Origin: Coxiellaceae bacterium
GTDB lineage: Bacteria > Pseudomonadota > Gammaproteobacteria > Coxiellales > Coxiellaceae
Direction of reading: 5' to 3'
Length of the DNA stretch: 64,000 nucleotides
Assembly: GCA_030680235.1 (NCBI GenBank)
Contig: JAUXWQ010000011.1
Location: 1-64,000 of the forward strand
The notes beneath the pieces were generated by a model. That model saw nothing but the letters and a program-made list of their open reading frames with translations. It did not search any database and was not told where the DNA came from. Of this stretch, positions 8,091 to 17,124 are shown in pieces. Both the position numbers and the translations under genes were made by a program. Each line of letters begins with the position of its first letter. Within the stretch, counting starts at the first letter, position 1.

Positions 8091-8966
8091 ATGCACAGTG
8101 CTTTATTAATCGCCGCATTTATTTTCTCACTAAGCTTTACGGGATTATTTAGAAAATTTGCCTTACAGAAAGCGATTATTGACTTACCGAATGAACGTAG
8201 CGCTCATGTGATTCCAACGCCACGTGGTGGTGGACTGGTGTTCACAGTCGCCTTTTATGGCTTGCTTGTAACCTTGTGGTTTTTAAACGAGGTTCAAACC
8301 CCTTTGTTTTTAAGTTTATTAGGCGGAATTGTTGTTGCCATTGTTGGCTATTGGGATGATTTATATCACTTAAAAATACAATGGCGCTTTTTAGGGCATT
8401 GTATCGCTGCTGTTTGGGGGATTGCCTGGTTGCCGATCCCCCATGGCGTTGACACATTTCTCGCCATTTTTTTAACCGTTTGGTTTATCAACCTATACAA
8501 TTTTATGGATGGAATCGATGGTGTTGCGGCAAGCGAAGCCATTTTTGTTTCTGTTGCGGCAGGCATTGCGTTGTTACATCATGATGCCGGTGTTAGCACC
8601 TTGTGTTTTGGATTAGGCGCTATCATGCTTGGTTTTTTGTGTTGGAACTGGGCGCCTGCAAAAATTTTTATGGGCGACGTAGGCAGCGGCTTTTTAGGCT
8701 ATTGTTTTGCTATTTTAATGTGGGCTACGGCAGCAGCGCATAGTTTGTCTATTTTATTCTGGTGGATTTTGTTAGCGGTATTTTTGGTGGATGCAACTTT
8801 CACTTTATTACGCCGTATGATTCAAGGAAAAAAATGGTATCAAGCGCATTGTGAACATGGATATCAAAAGTTAACACAGAAAGGATTGAGTCATGCGAAG
8901 GTTACGCTGTGCATGATGGGCATTAACATTTTTATCTTATTACCTGCAGCATTCTTTTTAAGTTAA
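8091..8966 (+). CDS. Polyprenyl-phosphate sugar-1-phosphate transferase, WbpL/WecA family
   Basis: 291 residues, nearly all hydrophobic membrane helices (MraY/WecA superfamily). Diagnostic cytoplasmic motifs are PTPRGGG near residue 43, GYWDDL, NLYNFMDGIDG and GDVGSGFLGY. A histidine-containing HCEHGYQKL loop near the C-terminus corresponds to the RxHxEHxYQR motif. It should start O-antigen synthesis by moving a HexNAc/FucNAc-type sugar-1-phosphate onto undecaprenyl phosphate. It is somewhat shorter than typical WbpL (about 340 residues). It starts 5 bases after the epimerase stop. Confidence 0.9.
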   Translation: MHSALLIAAFIFSLSFTGLFRKFALQKAIIDLPNERSAHVIPTPRGGGLVFTVAFYGLLVTLWFLNEVQTPLFLSLLGGIVVAIVGYWDDLYHLKIQWRFLGHCIAAVWGIAWLPIPHGVDTFLAIFLTVWFINLYNFMDGIDGVAASEAIFVSVAAGIALLHHDAGVSTLCFGLGAIMLGFLCWNWAPAKIFMGDVGSGFLGYCFAILMWATAAAHSLSILFWWILLAVFLVDATFTLLRRMIQGKKWYQAHCEHGYQKLTQKGLSHAKVTLCMMGINIFILLPAAFFLS

Positions 8967-8991
8967 GTGGCGTGTAAAGGACTGTGTTTTC

Positions 8992-10872
8992 ATGAAACTA
9001 AAAAAAGAATTTATTAATCTTCGTGTAGTTGCTTTTATACACGATATTGTCATGGTTGCAGCGGCATGGCTATGTGCCTATGCGGTGCGTCAAAACTTAA
9101 TGCTAATTCCACAGGATATTTTGAGACAGTCAGTTTCATGGCTACCGGCAATTCTGATTATTCAGGCAAGTTTTTTTATTTTTTTTGGCTTGTATCGGGG
9201 TGTTTGGCGTTTTGCATCCGTTCCCGATTTAATTCGAATCACAAAATCTGTTTTATTTGGCGTAAGTATTTTGTTTGTATACGCCCACTTTACCGTTAAT
9301 ACCCCCGTTATTCCGCGCTCTATTCCTTTGTTGTATACGGTATTTTTAATCCTGTTTCTTTCTTTTGGACGGCTTTCCGTTCGGTTGTATAAAGAGCGTA
9401 AACAGCATACAAATGCTGCTGAAATGAAGCGCGTTTTAATTGTTGGCGCAGGCACGGAAGCAGAAAAATTAATTCGAGAAATTATTTCTAATAACACATT
9501 GAATTATAAACCGGTTGTTATTGTGGATAATGATCCGTCAAAAATGAACAGAGAGATTCATGGCATAAGAATAGCAGGTAATTTTAAGGCTATTGAAAAA
9601 ATAGTCCATCGTTATGAAATCAATACTGTTTTTATTGCAGTTACTAAGGCGTCTTCAATAGAAATGGAATTAATTTTAAAACAATGCCATGCAGCACAAA
9701 TTCCTTTTCGTATTATTCCAAGTCTGAGTGAGCAGATTAAACAATCACATTTATTAAGCACGCTGCGTGATGTGAATTTGGAAGATTTATTAGGGCGTGA
9801 AACCTATCAAGTCGATATGAGTGCTTTTGAAAAAGCAATCAAAAATAAAAAAGTATTGGTGACGGGTGGTGGTGGGTCTATTGGCTCTGAATTATGTCGA
9901 CAAATTGCAATGTTAAACCCCGCAGAATTACTGGTTATTGATCAGAGCGAAGCAAATTTATACCATCTAGATTTAATGCTGCGAGAAAATTTTTCGGGGC
10001 TGGCTTTAAAAATTGCATTAATTGATATTATTCAATTAGACATGCTATCACATTTTTTTGAGACACATAAACCAACGATTGTTTTTCATGCGGCAGCTTA
10101 TAAACATGTGCCGATGCTTGAAAATCAAATTGTAATTGCTGCAAGAAATAATGTGATTGGTAGCAAAAATGTCGTTGATTTAGCCATAAAATATTGTGCG
10201 GAACTTTTTGTTCAAGTGTCAACAGATAAAGCCGTCAATCCAAGTAATATTATGGGATTAACAAAACGCGCAGCTGAAATTTATTGCCAAAATTTAAATC
10301 CTGGTAAAACAAAAATTATCACCGTACGGTTTGGCAATGTATTGGGATCTGTTGGTAGTGTTGTCCCCTTATTTAAAAAACAGTTAGAGCGAGGTGGGCC
10401 ACTCACTGTTACGCATCCTGATATCACCCGTTATTTTATGACAATTCCGGAAGCGTGTCGCTTGATTTTACAAGCGATGGTTATGGGACGTGGAGGTGAA
10501 ATTTTTGTGCTCGATATGGGAAAGCCTATTAAAATAAAAGATATTGCAGAGCGTATGATTTATCTGGCTGGAAAAACAGATGACGATATTAAAATAATTT
10601 ATACAGGTTTGAGACCAGGCGAGAAATTGTGGGAAGAATTATTTTATAATCAAGAAACGATTATAAAAACGAAACATCAAAAGATTTTTTTAGCTGAAAA
10701 TACCGGATGCGATGTCGCTTTCAAAGTTTTGTTTACCGATATTATGTTGGCTTGTAAAAATCAAAATGCAACAATAATTTTTGAGAAATTATTTCAGTTG
10801 GTGCCGGAGTATTCAAATAGTGAAAAACAAGTTGTAGAAATGGTATCTCAGAGTGAATGCATAGTAGCGTAG
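8992..10872 (+). CDS. Membrane-bound UDP-HexNAc 4,6-dehydratase, WbpM/FlaA1-like
   Basis: 626 residues. Four N-terminal membrane helices (about 1-125) and a CoA-binding-type Rossmann region (GAGTEAEKLI, about 150) precede the catalytic SDR domain. That domain starts at GGGGSIGSE (about 291) and contains the SMK-type triad within STDKAVNPSNIMGLTKR, where Met replaces the usual Tyr as in FlaA1/WbpM. The C-terminus keeps the conserved GLRPGEKLWEEL. It converts UDP-GlcNAc to the 4-keto-6-deoxy sugar used by the neighbouring epimerase. Third gene of the wbpV-L-M-like set. Confidence 0.92.
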   Translation: MKLKKEFINLRVVAFIHDIVMVAAAWLCAYAVRQNLMLIPQDILRQSVSWLPAILIIQASFFIFFGLYRGVWRFASVPDLIRITKSVLFGVSILFVYAHFTVNTPVIPRSIPLLYTVFLILFLSFGRLSVRLYKERKQHTNAAEMKRVLIVGAGTEAEKLIREIISNNTLNYKPVVIVDNDPSKMNREIHGIRIAGNFKAIEKIVHRYEINTVFIAVTKASSIEMELILKQCHAAQIPFRIIPSLSEQIKQSHLLSTLRDVNLEDLLGRETYQVDMSAFEKAIKNKKVLVTGGGGSIGSELCRQIAMLNPAELLVIDQSEANLYHLDLMLRENFSGLALKIALIDIIQLDMLSHFFETHKPTIVFHAAAYKHVPMLENQIVIAARNNVIGSKNVVDLAIKYCAELFVQVSTDKAVNPSNIMGLTKRAAEIYCQNLNPGKTKIITVRFGNVLGSVGSVVPLFKKQLERGGPLTVTHPDITRYFMTIPEACRLILQAMVMGRGGEIFVLDMGKPIKIKDIAERMIYLAGKTDDDIKIIYTGLRPGEKLWEELFYNQETIIKTKHQKIFLAENTGCDVAFKVLFTDIMLACKNQNATIIFEKLFQLVPEYSNSEKQVVEMVSQSECIVA

Positions 10873-10879
10873 CTGGGGA

Positions 10880-11035
10880 ATGATGATGGATGTGAATGCA
10901 AATAAAGTATTGATAGAGCCTATCCAAATTCAATATGATCATATGCCTATTGCAATATATTTGTTGGGTGCAAATGGTAGTGGCAAAAGCATTTTGCGTA
11001 ATTATTTGAATTTATCAGACATTCAAATCCAATAA
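10880..11035 (+). pseudogene. Remnant of a zeta-toxin-like P-loop kinase
   Basis: A short frame of 51 codons starts at ATGATGATG (10880) and ends at TAA (11033-11035). It encodes IAIYLLGANGSGKSILRNYL, which matches the N-terminal beta strand and Walker A of zeta-toxin/UDP-GlcNAc kinase-like proteins. Nothing of the remaining roughly 150 residues follows, because rmlA begins 22 bases later. It could be a truncated, dead toxin gene or, less likely, a real small protein. The intact P-loop argues for recent truncation. No antitoxin gene is seen nearby. Confidence 0.6.
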
Positions 11036-11057
11036 TACCTTGGGCGGAGTCTTTAAA

Positions 11058-11933
11058 ATGAAAGGCATTATTTTAGCGGGTGGTTCGGGTACGCGTTTGT
11101 ATCCATTAACACATGTCATCAGCAAGCAATTGCTACCTATTTATGACAAGCCGATGATTTACTATGCATTATCAACCCTACTACTTGCAGATATTAAAGA
11201 AATTTTAATTATTTCAACACCCAATGATTTACCGCTTTTCCAAAAATTATTGGGTGATGGTTCACAATGGGGTATTTCTTTTTCTTATGTGGAACAACCC
11301 TCCCCCGATGGTTTGGCGCAAGCCTTTATTTTAGGCGAAAAATTCATCGGTAATGATTCTGTGGCAATGGTATTGGGTGACAATATTTTTTATGGTACTG
11401 GTCTTGAAGCCTTATTATTGAAGGCACGTTCGGAAATGATTGGTGGAACGGTATTTGGCTATCATGTGACTGATCCAGAACGGTATGGTGTTGTTGAATT
11501 TGATAAAAATGGTGAAGTGATTGATATTGTTGAAAAACCTGAAAGCCCAAAATCAAATTATGCGCTCACGGGTTTGTATTTTTATGATAATGATGTTGTT
11601 AGTATTGCAAAATCAATTAAACCATCCTGGCGCAATGAATTAGAAATTACGGATGTGAATAAAGCCTATCTGCATGCCAAAAAGTTAAAAGTAGAATTAA
11701 TGCATCGGGGTTTTGCGTGGTTGGATACGGGAACGTACCAATCGCTATTAGAAGCCGCACAATACGTTGCTGTGCTTGAAAAACGACAAGGGCTTCGAAT
11801 TATGTGTCCTGAAGAAATTGCTTGGCGTAAAGGATTTATTGATGCTGCGCAGCTAGAAAAATTAGCCAAACCTTTATTAAAAATTGGTTATGGGCAGTAT
11901 TTGATGCAGTTGTTAAAAGAAAAAGTATTTTGA
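11058..11933 (+). CDS. rmlA: Glucose-1-phosphate thymidylyltransferase
   Basis: 291 residues from the ATG at 11058, which has GGCGGAG 9-15 bases upstream. It has the RmlA signature [20 protein letters not shown], then VLGDNIFYG, and [10 protein letters not shown] with the residues that position the sugar phosphate. It makes dTDP-glucose from dTTP and glucose-1-phosphate, the first step to dTDP-L-rhamnose. The other three pathway genes lie just downstream on the opposite strand, so the rml set is split into convergent units. Confidence 0.95.
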   Translation: MKGIILAGGSGTRLYPLTHVISKQLLPIYDKPMIYYALSTLLLADIKEILIISTPNDLPLFQKLLGDGSQWGISFSYVEQPSPDGLAQAFILGEKFIGNDSVAMVLGDNIFYGTGLEALLLKARSEMIGGTVFGYHVTDPERYGVVEFDKNGEVIDIVEKPESPKSNYALTGLYFYDNDVVSIAKSIKPSWRNELEITDVNKAYLHAKKLKVELMHRGFAWLDTGTYQSLLEAAQYVAVLEKRQGLRIMCPEEIAWRKGFIDAAQLEKLAKPLLKIGYGQYLMQLLKEKVF

Positions 11934-11946
11934 GCTACCTTTGCTG

Positions 11947-11989
11947 CCCCCTTTGAAAAAGGGGGCCGGTGCGCAGCACTGGGGGGATT
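11947..11989. repeat. G/C-run REP-like element, copy 1
   Basis: CCCCCTTTGAAAAAGGGGG is a small palindrome followed by a second imperfect palindrome (CCGGTGC GCA GCACTGG) and GGGGGATTTT. The same two-part pattern recurs in the same orientation at 13957-13999. It lies between the convergent stops of rmlA and rmlB and may act as a terminator for either or both. Confidence 0.75.
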
Positions 11990-11992
11990 TTA

Positions 11993-12994
11993 TTATATCA
12001 TTTCACAATATTTTTTTATCGTAGCTGCCAACGCCTCTTTAAACCTATGCTGATTTTTCCAACCCAATTTAACAATTTTATCGTTATTAATCGCATACCT
12101 TTTATCATGGCCTTTTCGATCTGTTACAAATTGTAAAAGGTTTTTATGGGGCGCATGTGCTGAATAATATTCATCCATAATGTCGCAAATCATATTAACC
12201 AGCGTTAAATTATCAATCTCATTATGGCCGCCAATATTATACATCTCACCCAGCTCACCCTTTTGTAAAATCAAATCAATCGCATCGCAATGATCTTCTA
12301 CATATAGCCAATCCCGAATATTTTTTCCATCGCCATAAATAGGAATGGGTTTTTGATTTAAACAAGAGTGAATCACGACGGGAATTAATTTTTCTGCATG
12401 CTGATTAGGCCCATAATTATTCGAACAATTTGAAATTGTCACTGGCAATTGATAGGTATGAAAATAAGCGCGCGCCAAATGATCTGAGCCTGCTTTTGAC
12501 GCAGAATAGGGTGAATTAGGCGCATAGGCTGTGCTTTCTGTAAAAGCAGGATCTGTTGCATTTAATGAGCCATACACTTCATCGGTTGATACATGATGAA
12601 AACGACAGGATTCCGCGCCCCATTTTTTTTCATTTAGCCAATATAAACGGGCTTGTTCCAATAAATGAAAAGTACCGAGCACATTGGTTTCAATAAACCG
12701 TTGTGGGCCAGTGATGGAGTTATCCACATGCGATTCCGCTGCAAAATGCACAATCGTATCAATTTCATATTTTTTCAATATATCTGCAATTAATGGTGCG
12801 TCAACAATATCGCCCTGAATAAAAAGATGATTGTGCGCATTCGGTAAATCTTCTAAATTTTTTAAATTACTCGCATAGGTTAATTTATCGAGCGAATATA
12901 TTTTTAATGCGGGATAGCGAGATAGCATTAAACGAACGAAACAAGAGCCAATAAAGCCGGCAGAACCTGTTACTAACATATTTTTTGATTTCAT
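11993..12994 (-). CDS. rmlB: dTDP-glucose 4,6-dehydratase
   Basis: 333 residues, extended SDR. GSAGFIGSCF is at the N-terminus, followed by HFAAESHVDNSI, the STDEVYGSL strand and YxxxK in NSPYSASKAGSDH. The C-terminal RDWLYVEDHCDAI is typical of RmlB. The start is the ATG at 12994; 18 more open codons upstream are not family-like and run into the rmlD end. It dehydrates dTDP-glucose to the 4-keto-6-deoxy form. It lies 14 bases after rmlD on the same strand. Confidence 0.95.
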   Translation of the reverse strand: MKSKNMLVTGSAGFIGSCFVRLMLSRYPALKIYSLDKLTYASNLKNLEDLPNAHNHLFIQGDIVDAPLIADILKKYEIDTIVHFAAESHVDNSITGPQRFIETNVLGTFHLLEQARLYWLNEKKWGAESCRFHHVSTDEVYGSLNATDPAFTESTAYAPNSPYSASKAGSDHLARAYFHTYQLPVTISNCSNNYGPNQHAEKLIPVVIHSCLNQKPIPIYGDGKNIRDWLYVEDHCDAIDLILQKGELGEMYNIGGHNEIDNLTLVNMICDIMDEYYSAHAPHKNLLQFVTDRKGHDKRYAINNDKIVKLGWKNQHRFKEALAATIKKYCEMI

Positions 12995-13008
12995 AAAGCA
13001 CTCTAAAT

Positions 13009-13857
13009 TTAATGTGTTGGCAATATCCTTTCTACTTCCGCCATCCAAAACCCTTGCTCAATTCCAAACACTTTTTTAATTTTATGATTGCAAAAACGAG
13101 AATTTTTAGGCCGTTTTGCGCGCAAGGGGTAATCTTTTTCTTCAATCGCATCAATTTTTGTGTCTTTGCCTTTTATGCGTGCAACATGGGTGGCCAATTG
13201 ATGCCAATTCGTCGCAGGAAAATCAGAGTAATGATAAACACCCCAGGCATTATTATTGTTGCGACAAATTTCAATGAGTACTTTAGCAATAGATCTTGCA
13301 GAGGTTGGTGAGCCATATTGGTTGGCAATCACGCCCAATTTTTCTTTTTGATCGCATAAATTTGCAATTGTTTTTACAAAATTTTTACCAAATTCACTAA
13401 ATACCCAACTGACACGTAAAATAATGTGCTTTTCCCAAATGGATTGTAGCGCTATTTCACCAGCTAACTTGGATTGTCCATACACATTTTGTGGGTTTGG
13501 AAAATCGTCTTCTGAATAATCTGTTAATTTTTCACCATCAAAAACGTAGTCTGTAGAAATATGAATGAGTGGAATATTATAGTGTTTGCAAGCAAGTGCT
13601 AAGTAGTGCACGCCAAAATGATTTACTGCATTTGCAGTGGTTTCATCATCTTCAGCACCATCAACATTGGTATACGCAGTTGCATTAATGACAAAATCGA
13701 ATACATTATTTTTTTCAAAATAGGCTTGAATAGCAGCTTCATTTGTAACATCCAGAATTGTTCGATCTGTTGCACTATATAAAATTTTATTTTCTTCTGC
13801 TTGCTGGACAAGTGATGCACCTACTTGCCCTTTTGAACCAATAATTAATATGTTCAT
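13009..13857 (-). CDS. rmlD: dTDP-4-dehydrorhamnose reductase
   Basis: 282 residues. GSKGQVGASL is the nucleotide-binding loop, INATAYTNVDGAEDD is highly typical of RmlD and NVYGQSKLAGE carries YxxxK. It makes the last reduction to dTDP-L-rhamnose. It precedes rmlB in a two-gene unit, while rmlC lies upstream with a 148-base gap that contains a G/C-run repeat. Confidence 0.94.
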   Translation of the reverse strand: MNILIIGSKGQVGASLVQQAEENKILYSATDRTILDVTNEAAIQAYFEKNNVFDFVINATAYTNVDGAEDDETTANAVNHFGVHYLALACKHYNIPLIHISTDYVFDGEKLTDYSEDDFPNPQNVYGQSKLAGEIALQSIWEKHIILRVSWVFSEFGKNFVKTIANLCDQKEKLGVIANQYGSPTSARSIAKVLIEICRNNNNAWGVYHYSDFPATNWHQLATHVARIKGKDTKIDAIEEKDYPLRAKRPKNSRFCNHKIKKVFGIEQGFWMAEVERILPTH

Positions 13858-13956
13858 AAATGCCTTTTTAAGGGGATAAGCACTTCATTCGATCTTGCCA
13901 CTAAACGAAAAAAACAATCTATTGTTGAATCTATTTTGAAAATGAGCGGAGCGGCA

Positions 13957-13999
13957 CCTCCTTTGAAAAAGGGGGTCGACGCGTAGCGTCGGGGGGATT
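13957..13999. repeat. G/C-run REP-like element, copy 2
   Basis: CCTCCTTTGAAAAAGGGGG is followed by the palindrome CGACGC GTA GCGTCG and GGGGGATTTT. Same orientation and architecture as 11947-11989, so rmlB-rmlD lies between two direct copies. It begins right after the rmlC stop codon on the minus strand and could also act as its terminator. Confidence 0.75.
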
Positions 14000-14005
14000 T
14001 TTTCA

Positions 14006-14530
14006 TTAAAGATACTCACCCTTCAAATCTTTTTCCGCCATAATAGGTGTGCCATTTAATGGCCATTCAATACCAATGGTTGGATCATCCCACCGCAATG
14101 TTTTTTCAGATCCTGGGTGATAATAGTTCGTACATTTATATAAAACTTGAGCTGAATCACTTAACACTAAAAAACCATGCGCCAATCCCGCAGGCACCCA
14201 CAGTTGTTTTTTATTGTCAGAAGATAATTCTATGCCAACCCATTTCTTATAGCTGGGAGAATTGGGGCGGATATCCACAACCACATCAAAAATCGCACCA
14301 ACCAAGGTTATCACCAACTTTCCTTGCGGATTTTCTACTTGATAATGCATGCCACGCAGCACATTTTTTTTTGATACAGAGCAGTTATCTTGCACGAAAT
14401 GATCTGTAATTCCGAGTTTTTCTTGATAGTTATTTTCACGAAAGACTTCAAAAAAATGTCCACGGGCATCGGGGAAAACAGTGGGTTCAATGATTTTGAC
14501 GTCTTGGATTGCTGTATTAGTGATTTTCAT
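14006..14530 (-). CDS. rmlC: dTDP-4-dehydrorhamnose 3,5-epimerase
   Basis: 174 residues of the RmlC cupin family. FPDARGHFFEVF, NVLRGMHYQ (with the catalytic His), VVVDIRPNSPSYKKW and GLAHGFLVLSD are all present. It epimerises C3 and C5 of the 4-keto sugar. The ATG at 14530 gives the family N-terminus MKITNTAIQDVKIIEP; the open frame upstream to 14599 is rejected. It completes the rmlA+BDC set. Confidence 0.95.
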   Translation of the reverse strand: MKITNTAIQDVKIIEPTVFPDARGHFFEVFRENNYQEKLGITDHFVQDNCSVSKKNVLRGMHYQVENPQGKLVITLVGAIFDVVVDIRPNSPSYKKWVGIELSSDNKKQLWVPAGLAHGFLVLSDSAQVLYKCTNYYHPGSEKTLRWDDPTIGIEWPLNGTPIMAEKDLKGEYL

Positions 14531-14890
14531 GAAAATGTTACTCGTAGGGTAAAAGGAGATTATGATCGGTGAGTTTTTAAAAAAATGCAAATTTTGCAAC
14601 CGTTCATCTGTAAAAACCTATAAAATTTGCAAGAGCCATTTTCTTGAGGTAGCTTTTCGTAATAGTAATTTCTCAAAAATCCGGGGCGGCTTTCGATGTT
14701 TTGTTGCGAGCCGCGCGAGTAACAAGCAGATTTTCCAAATCTAGCGTGGAATTCCCCCCCCTAGGCTTTTGAGAGGTTACTCGTAATAAGGATCATATTG
14801 ATTCTCAATCTTATTTTGATACATTATTGCTCAAGACACTGAACAAATTTCTTCAGTATGCTGATCAAATTGTAAATTAGGATGGGCAAT
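14531..14890. other. Gene-free stretch before the decayed ATPase
   Basis: 360 bases without a supported gene. A segment near 14703-14733 (GTTGCGAGCCGCGCGAGTAA) is nearly repeated at 55165-55188 between atpB and atpE. The sequence at 14814-14830 (TTTTGATACATTATTGC) is almost the reverse complement of 14886-14900, which spans the putative start of the pseudogene, so a hairpin or operator may cover that start. GTTACTCGTA occurs twice (about 14537 and 14776). Confidence 0.5.
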
Positions 14891-16075
14891 ATGTATCAAA
14901 GAGAGAAATATATAATATTATTCAATAGGTTGTGAATCTCGTCAGTTTATTCAAGTATTGATCGGACCTAGATAGGTAGGCAAAATAGAGTTGGCACTAC
15001 AAGTATCATCTGCGTTATCTTTCCCGACCCACTATGCCACTGCAGATTCTCCAACACTTCAAGATCATGTCTGGATTCAAGAGCAGTGGATAATTGGTCG
15101 AAGTTTATTACATACACAAACAGAAGCTTTATTGATTCTGAATGAGGTGCAAAAAGTTCAGGGTTGGTCCGAAATAGTAAAACGTTTGTGGGATGAAGAC
15201 AAAAAAATACAATTAATCTTAAAGTACTACTTCTTGGTTCTTCGCCATTATTATTGCAGCGGGGTTTAACAGAAAGCTTAGCAGGACGTTTTGAAACAAT
15301 TTATTTAATGCATTGGTCCTATAGTGAAATGCGTGCCGCTTTTGATTTTAGTGTTGATCAATATATTTTTTATGGAGGATATCCAGGAGCAGCAGGACTA
15401 ATACAGGATTATCCAAGATTTAGTCACTACATCACATAATCATTGATTGAAATGACTATTTCACGCGATATTTTGTTGTTAACGCGGATTGATAAACCCG
15501 CATTATTGCGACGATTGTTTCATTTAGCTTGTGAATATTCCGGACAAATTTTATCATTTCAAAAAATGTTGGGGAAATTGCATGATGCAGGCAATGCATC
15601 AACGCTCGCGCATTATTTGGAATTATTATCAAATGCAGGAATGGTTGCGGGAATCCAAAAATTTGCAGGCCGGGTTGTTCGTCAAAAAGCATCAAGCCCA
15701 AAGCTGCAAGTGTATAATACAGCATTAATTAGCGGAGAAGGGAAATACACGCTAGAAAAAGCAAAAAGTGATGCTACTTATTGGGGTAGATTAGTAGAAT
15801 CTGCGGTTGGGATGCATTTACAGAATAGTATTAAGGGAACAAAAATAAGCCTATATTATTGGCGTGAGCAAAATCATGAGGTTGATTTTATATTACAACT
15901 AGAAAAAAAATTGATTGCAATAGAAGTAAAAAGTGGTCTCAAAAAAGAATATTTGTCGGGTATGACAGCTTTTTTATTGCAGTATAGCAATGCGCGTCCC
16001 TTGTTGGTGGGACAGGATGGTATTTCCTTGGAGCAATTTTTATTAACACCGATAGAAAGGTGGTTTGATTTATAA
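14891..16075 (+). pseudogene. Decayed AAA+ ATPase with DUF4143 (broken)
   Basis: The pieces in different frames together spell one DUF4143-type ATPase. ATG at 14891 gives MYQREKYIILFNRL. After a frameshift, ESRQFIQVLIGPR is followed by a TAG where Walker A should continue (GPR*VGKIE instead of the usual GPRQVGKTT). LILNEVQKVQGWSEIVKRLW then corresponds to Walker B and the following helix. Another frameshift near 15230-15260 leads to RGLTESLAGRFETIYLMHW and FYGGYPGA, then a stop at 15437-15439. The last frame (15443-16075) carries the DUF4143 nuclease-like end with YYWREQNHEVDFIL and IEVKSG. At least two frameshifts, a stop and a lost GKT/S show it is inactive as an ATPase. Confidence 0.85.
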
Positions 16076-16128
16076 TCCTAGATTCGGCAGTTAAATTCGT
16101 AGTAGGGTTTAACTGCCGAATCTAGGAT
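16075..16128. terminator. Perfect 21-bp stem-loop after the decayed ATPase
   Basis: Arms 16075-16095 and 16108-16128 are exact reverse complements with a 12-base loop. The hairpin starts at the last base of the pseudogene stop codon. No U-run follows, so it may stabilise RNA or be a repeat relic rather than a classical intrinsic terminator. The arms are still perfect although the gene before them has decayed. Confidence 0.7.
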
Positions 16129-16186
16129 AATAGATCGAATGAGTCTGTTATTCAAAGTGTTAATTATATTCTGAAGAGCTATTTCA

Positions 16187-17119
16187 ATGTCGAAAAATCA
16201 AAAATCACCCAAAATCTGCATATTAATGGGTACCTATAATGGTGAAGCATTTCTAAAAGAACAGCTGTTATCTTTTGTAGCTCAGACTCATCAGAATTGG
16301 GTGCTGTACATTTCTGATGATGGCTCAAAAGATAACACCTTAGAAATTGTAAGAGATTTTCAGAAAGAAATCGGCGATGACCGTGTATTTATAGTTGAAG
16401 GTCCGCGTAAAGGCTTTTGCGCCAATTTTTTATCACTGATATGCAATGAAGAAATAAATGGTGATTATTATGCATTTTCAGATCAAGATGATGTGTGGGA
16501 GCCCAATAAATTAGCGCGTGCTTTAGAATGTATTGCGGGTATAAATAAACCTGCTTTGTATGGTGCAAGAACCTTATTAACCAATAAAAAAAATGAACCT
16601 ATTGGCTTTTCAACGTTATATAAACGAAAACCAAGTTTTCAAAATGCATTGGTACAAAGTATCGCCAGTGCAAATACGATTACACTCAATAATACAGCAC
16701 GAGATTTATTAAAAAAATACAGTAAAAATATTGATGTGGTGTCGCATGATTGGTGGGCATATCAAGTTATAACGGGATGTGGAGGTGTTGTATTTTATGA
16801 CCCTCTACCGACACTAAGATATCGGCAGCATGATAATAATGCGATCGGACGTAATGATACACTACGCGCAAAACTGTATCGTATTTCTCAGCTATTTGAT
16901 GGTGATTTTAAAAAATGGAATGATCAAAGTATTCAAGCATTATTGCCGCTTTATTTAGCATTAACACCAGAAAATAAAAATACCTTTGATTTATTTTGTA
17001 AAGCAAAGAAAGAAAGTTTTATAAAAAGAATTTTTTTGGTAAAGAAGTCTGGTGTGTATCGGCAGACGGGGTTTGGGAATCTTGGAATCTGGGTGGCAGT
17101 ACTGCTTAATAAATTGTAA
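16187..17119 (+). CDS. Family 2 glycosyltransferase (rhamnosyltransferase-like)
   Basis: 310 residues of GT-A fold. ICILMGTYNGEAFLKEQLLSF starts the nucleotide-binding region, SDDGSKDNT is the first Asp motif and AFSDQDDVW contains the metal-binding DxD (about 97-105). This N-terminal pattern is common in O-antigen rhamnosyltransferases, which fits the rml genes upstream. The acceptor and linkage cannot be read. It is convergent with the next gene, 5 bases apart. Confidence 0.88.
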   Translation: MSKNQKSPKICILMGTYNGEAFLKEQLLSFVAQTHQNWVLYISDDGSKDNTLEIVRDFQKEIGDDRVFIVEGPRKGFCANFLSLICNEEINGDYYAFSDQDDVWEPNKLARALECIAGINKPALYGARTLLTNKKNEPIGFSTLYKRKPSFQNALVQSIASANTITLNNTARDLLKKYSKNIDVVSHDWWAYQVITGCGGVVFYDPLPTLRYRQHDNNAIGRNDTLRAKLYRISQLFDGDFKKWNDQSIQALLPLYLALTPENKNTFDLFCKAKKESFIKRIFLVKKSGVYRQTGFGNLGIWVAVLLNKL

Positions 17120-17124
17120 AAATT

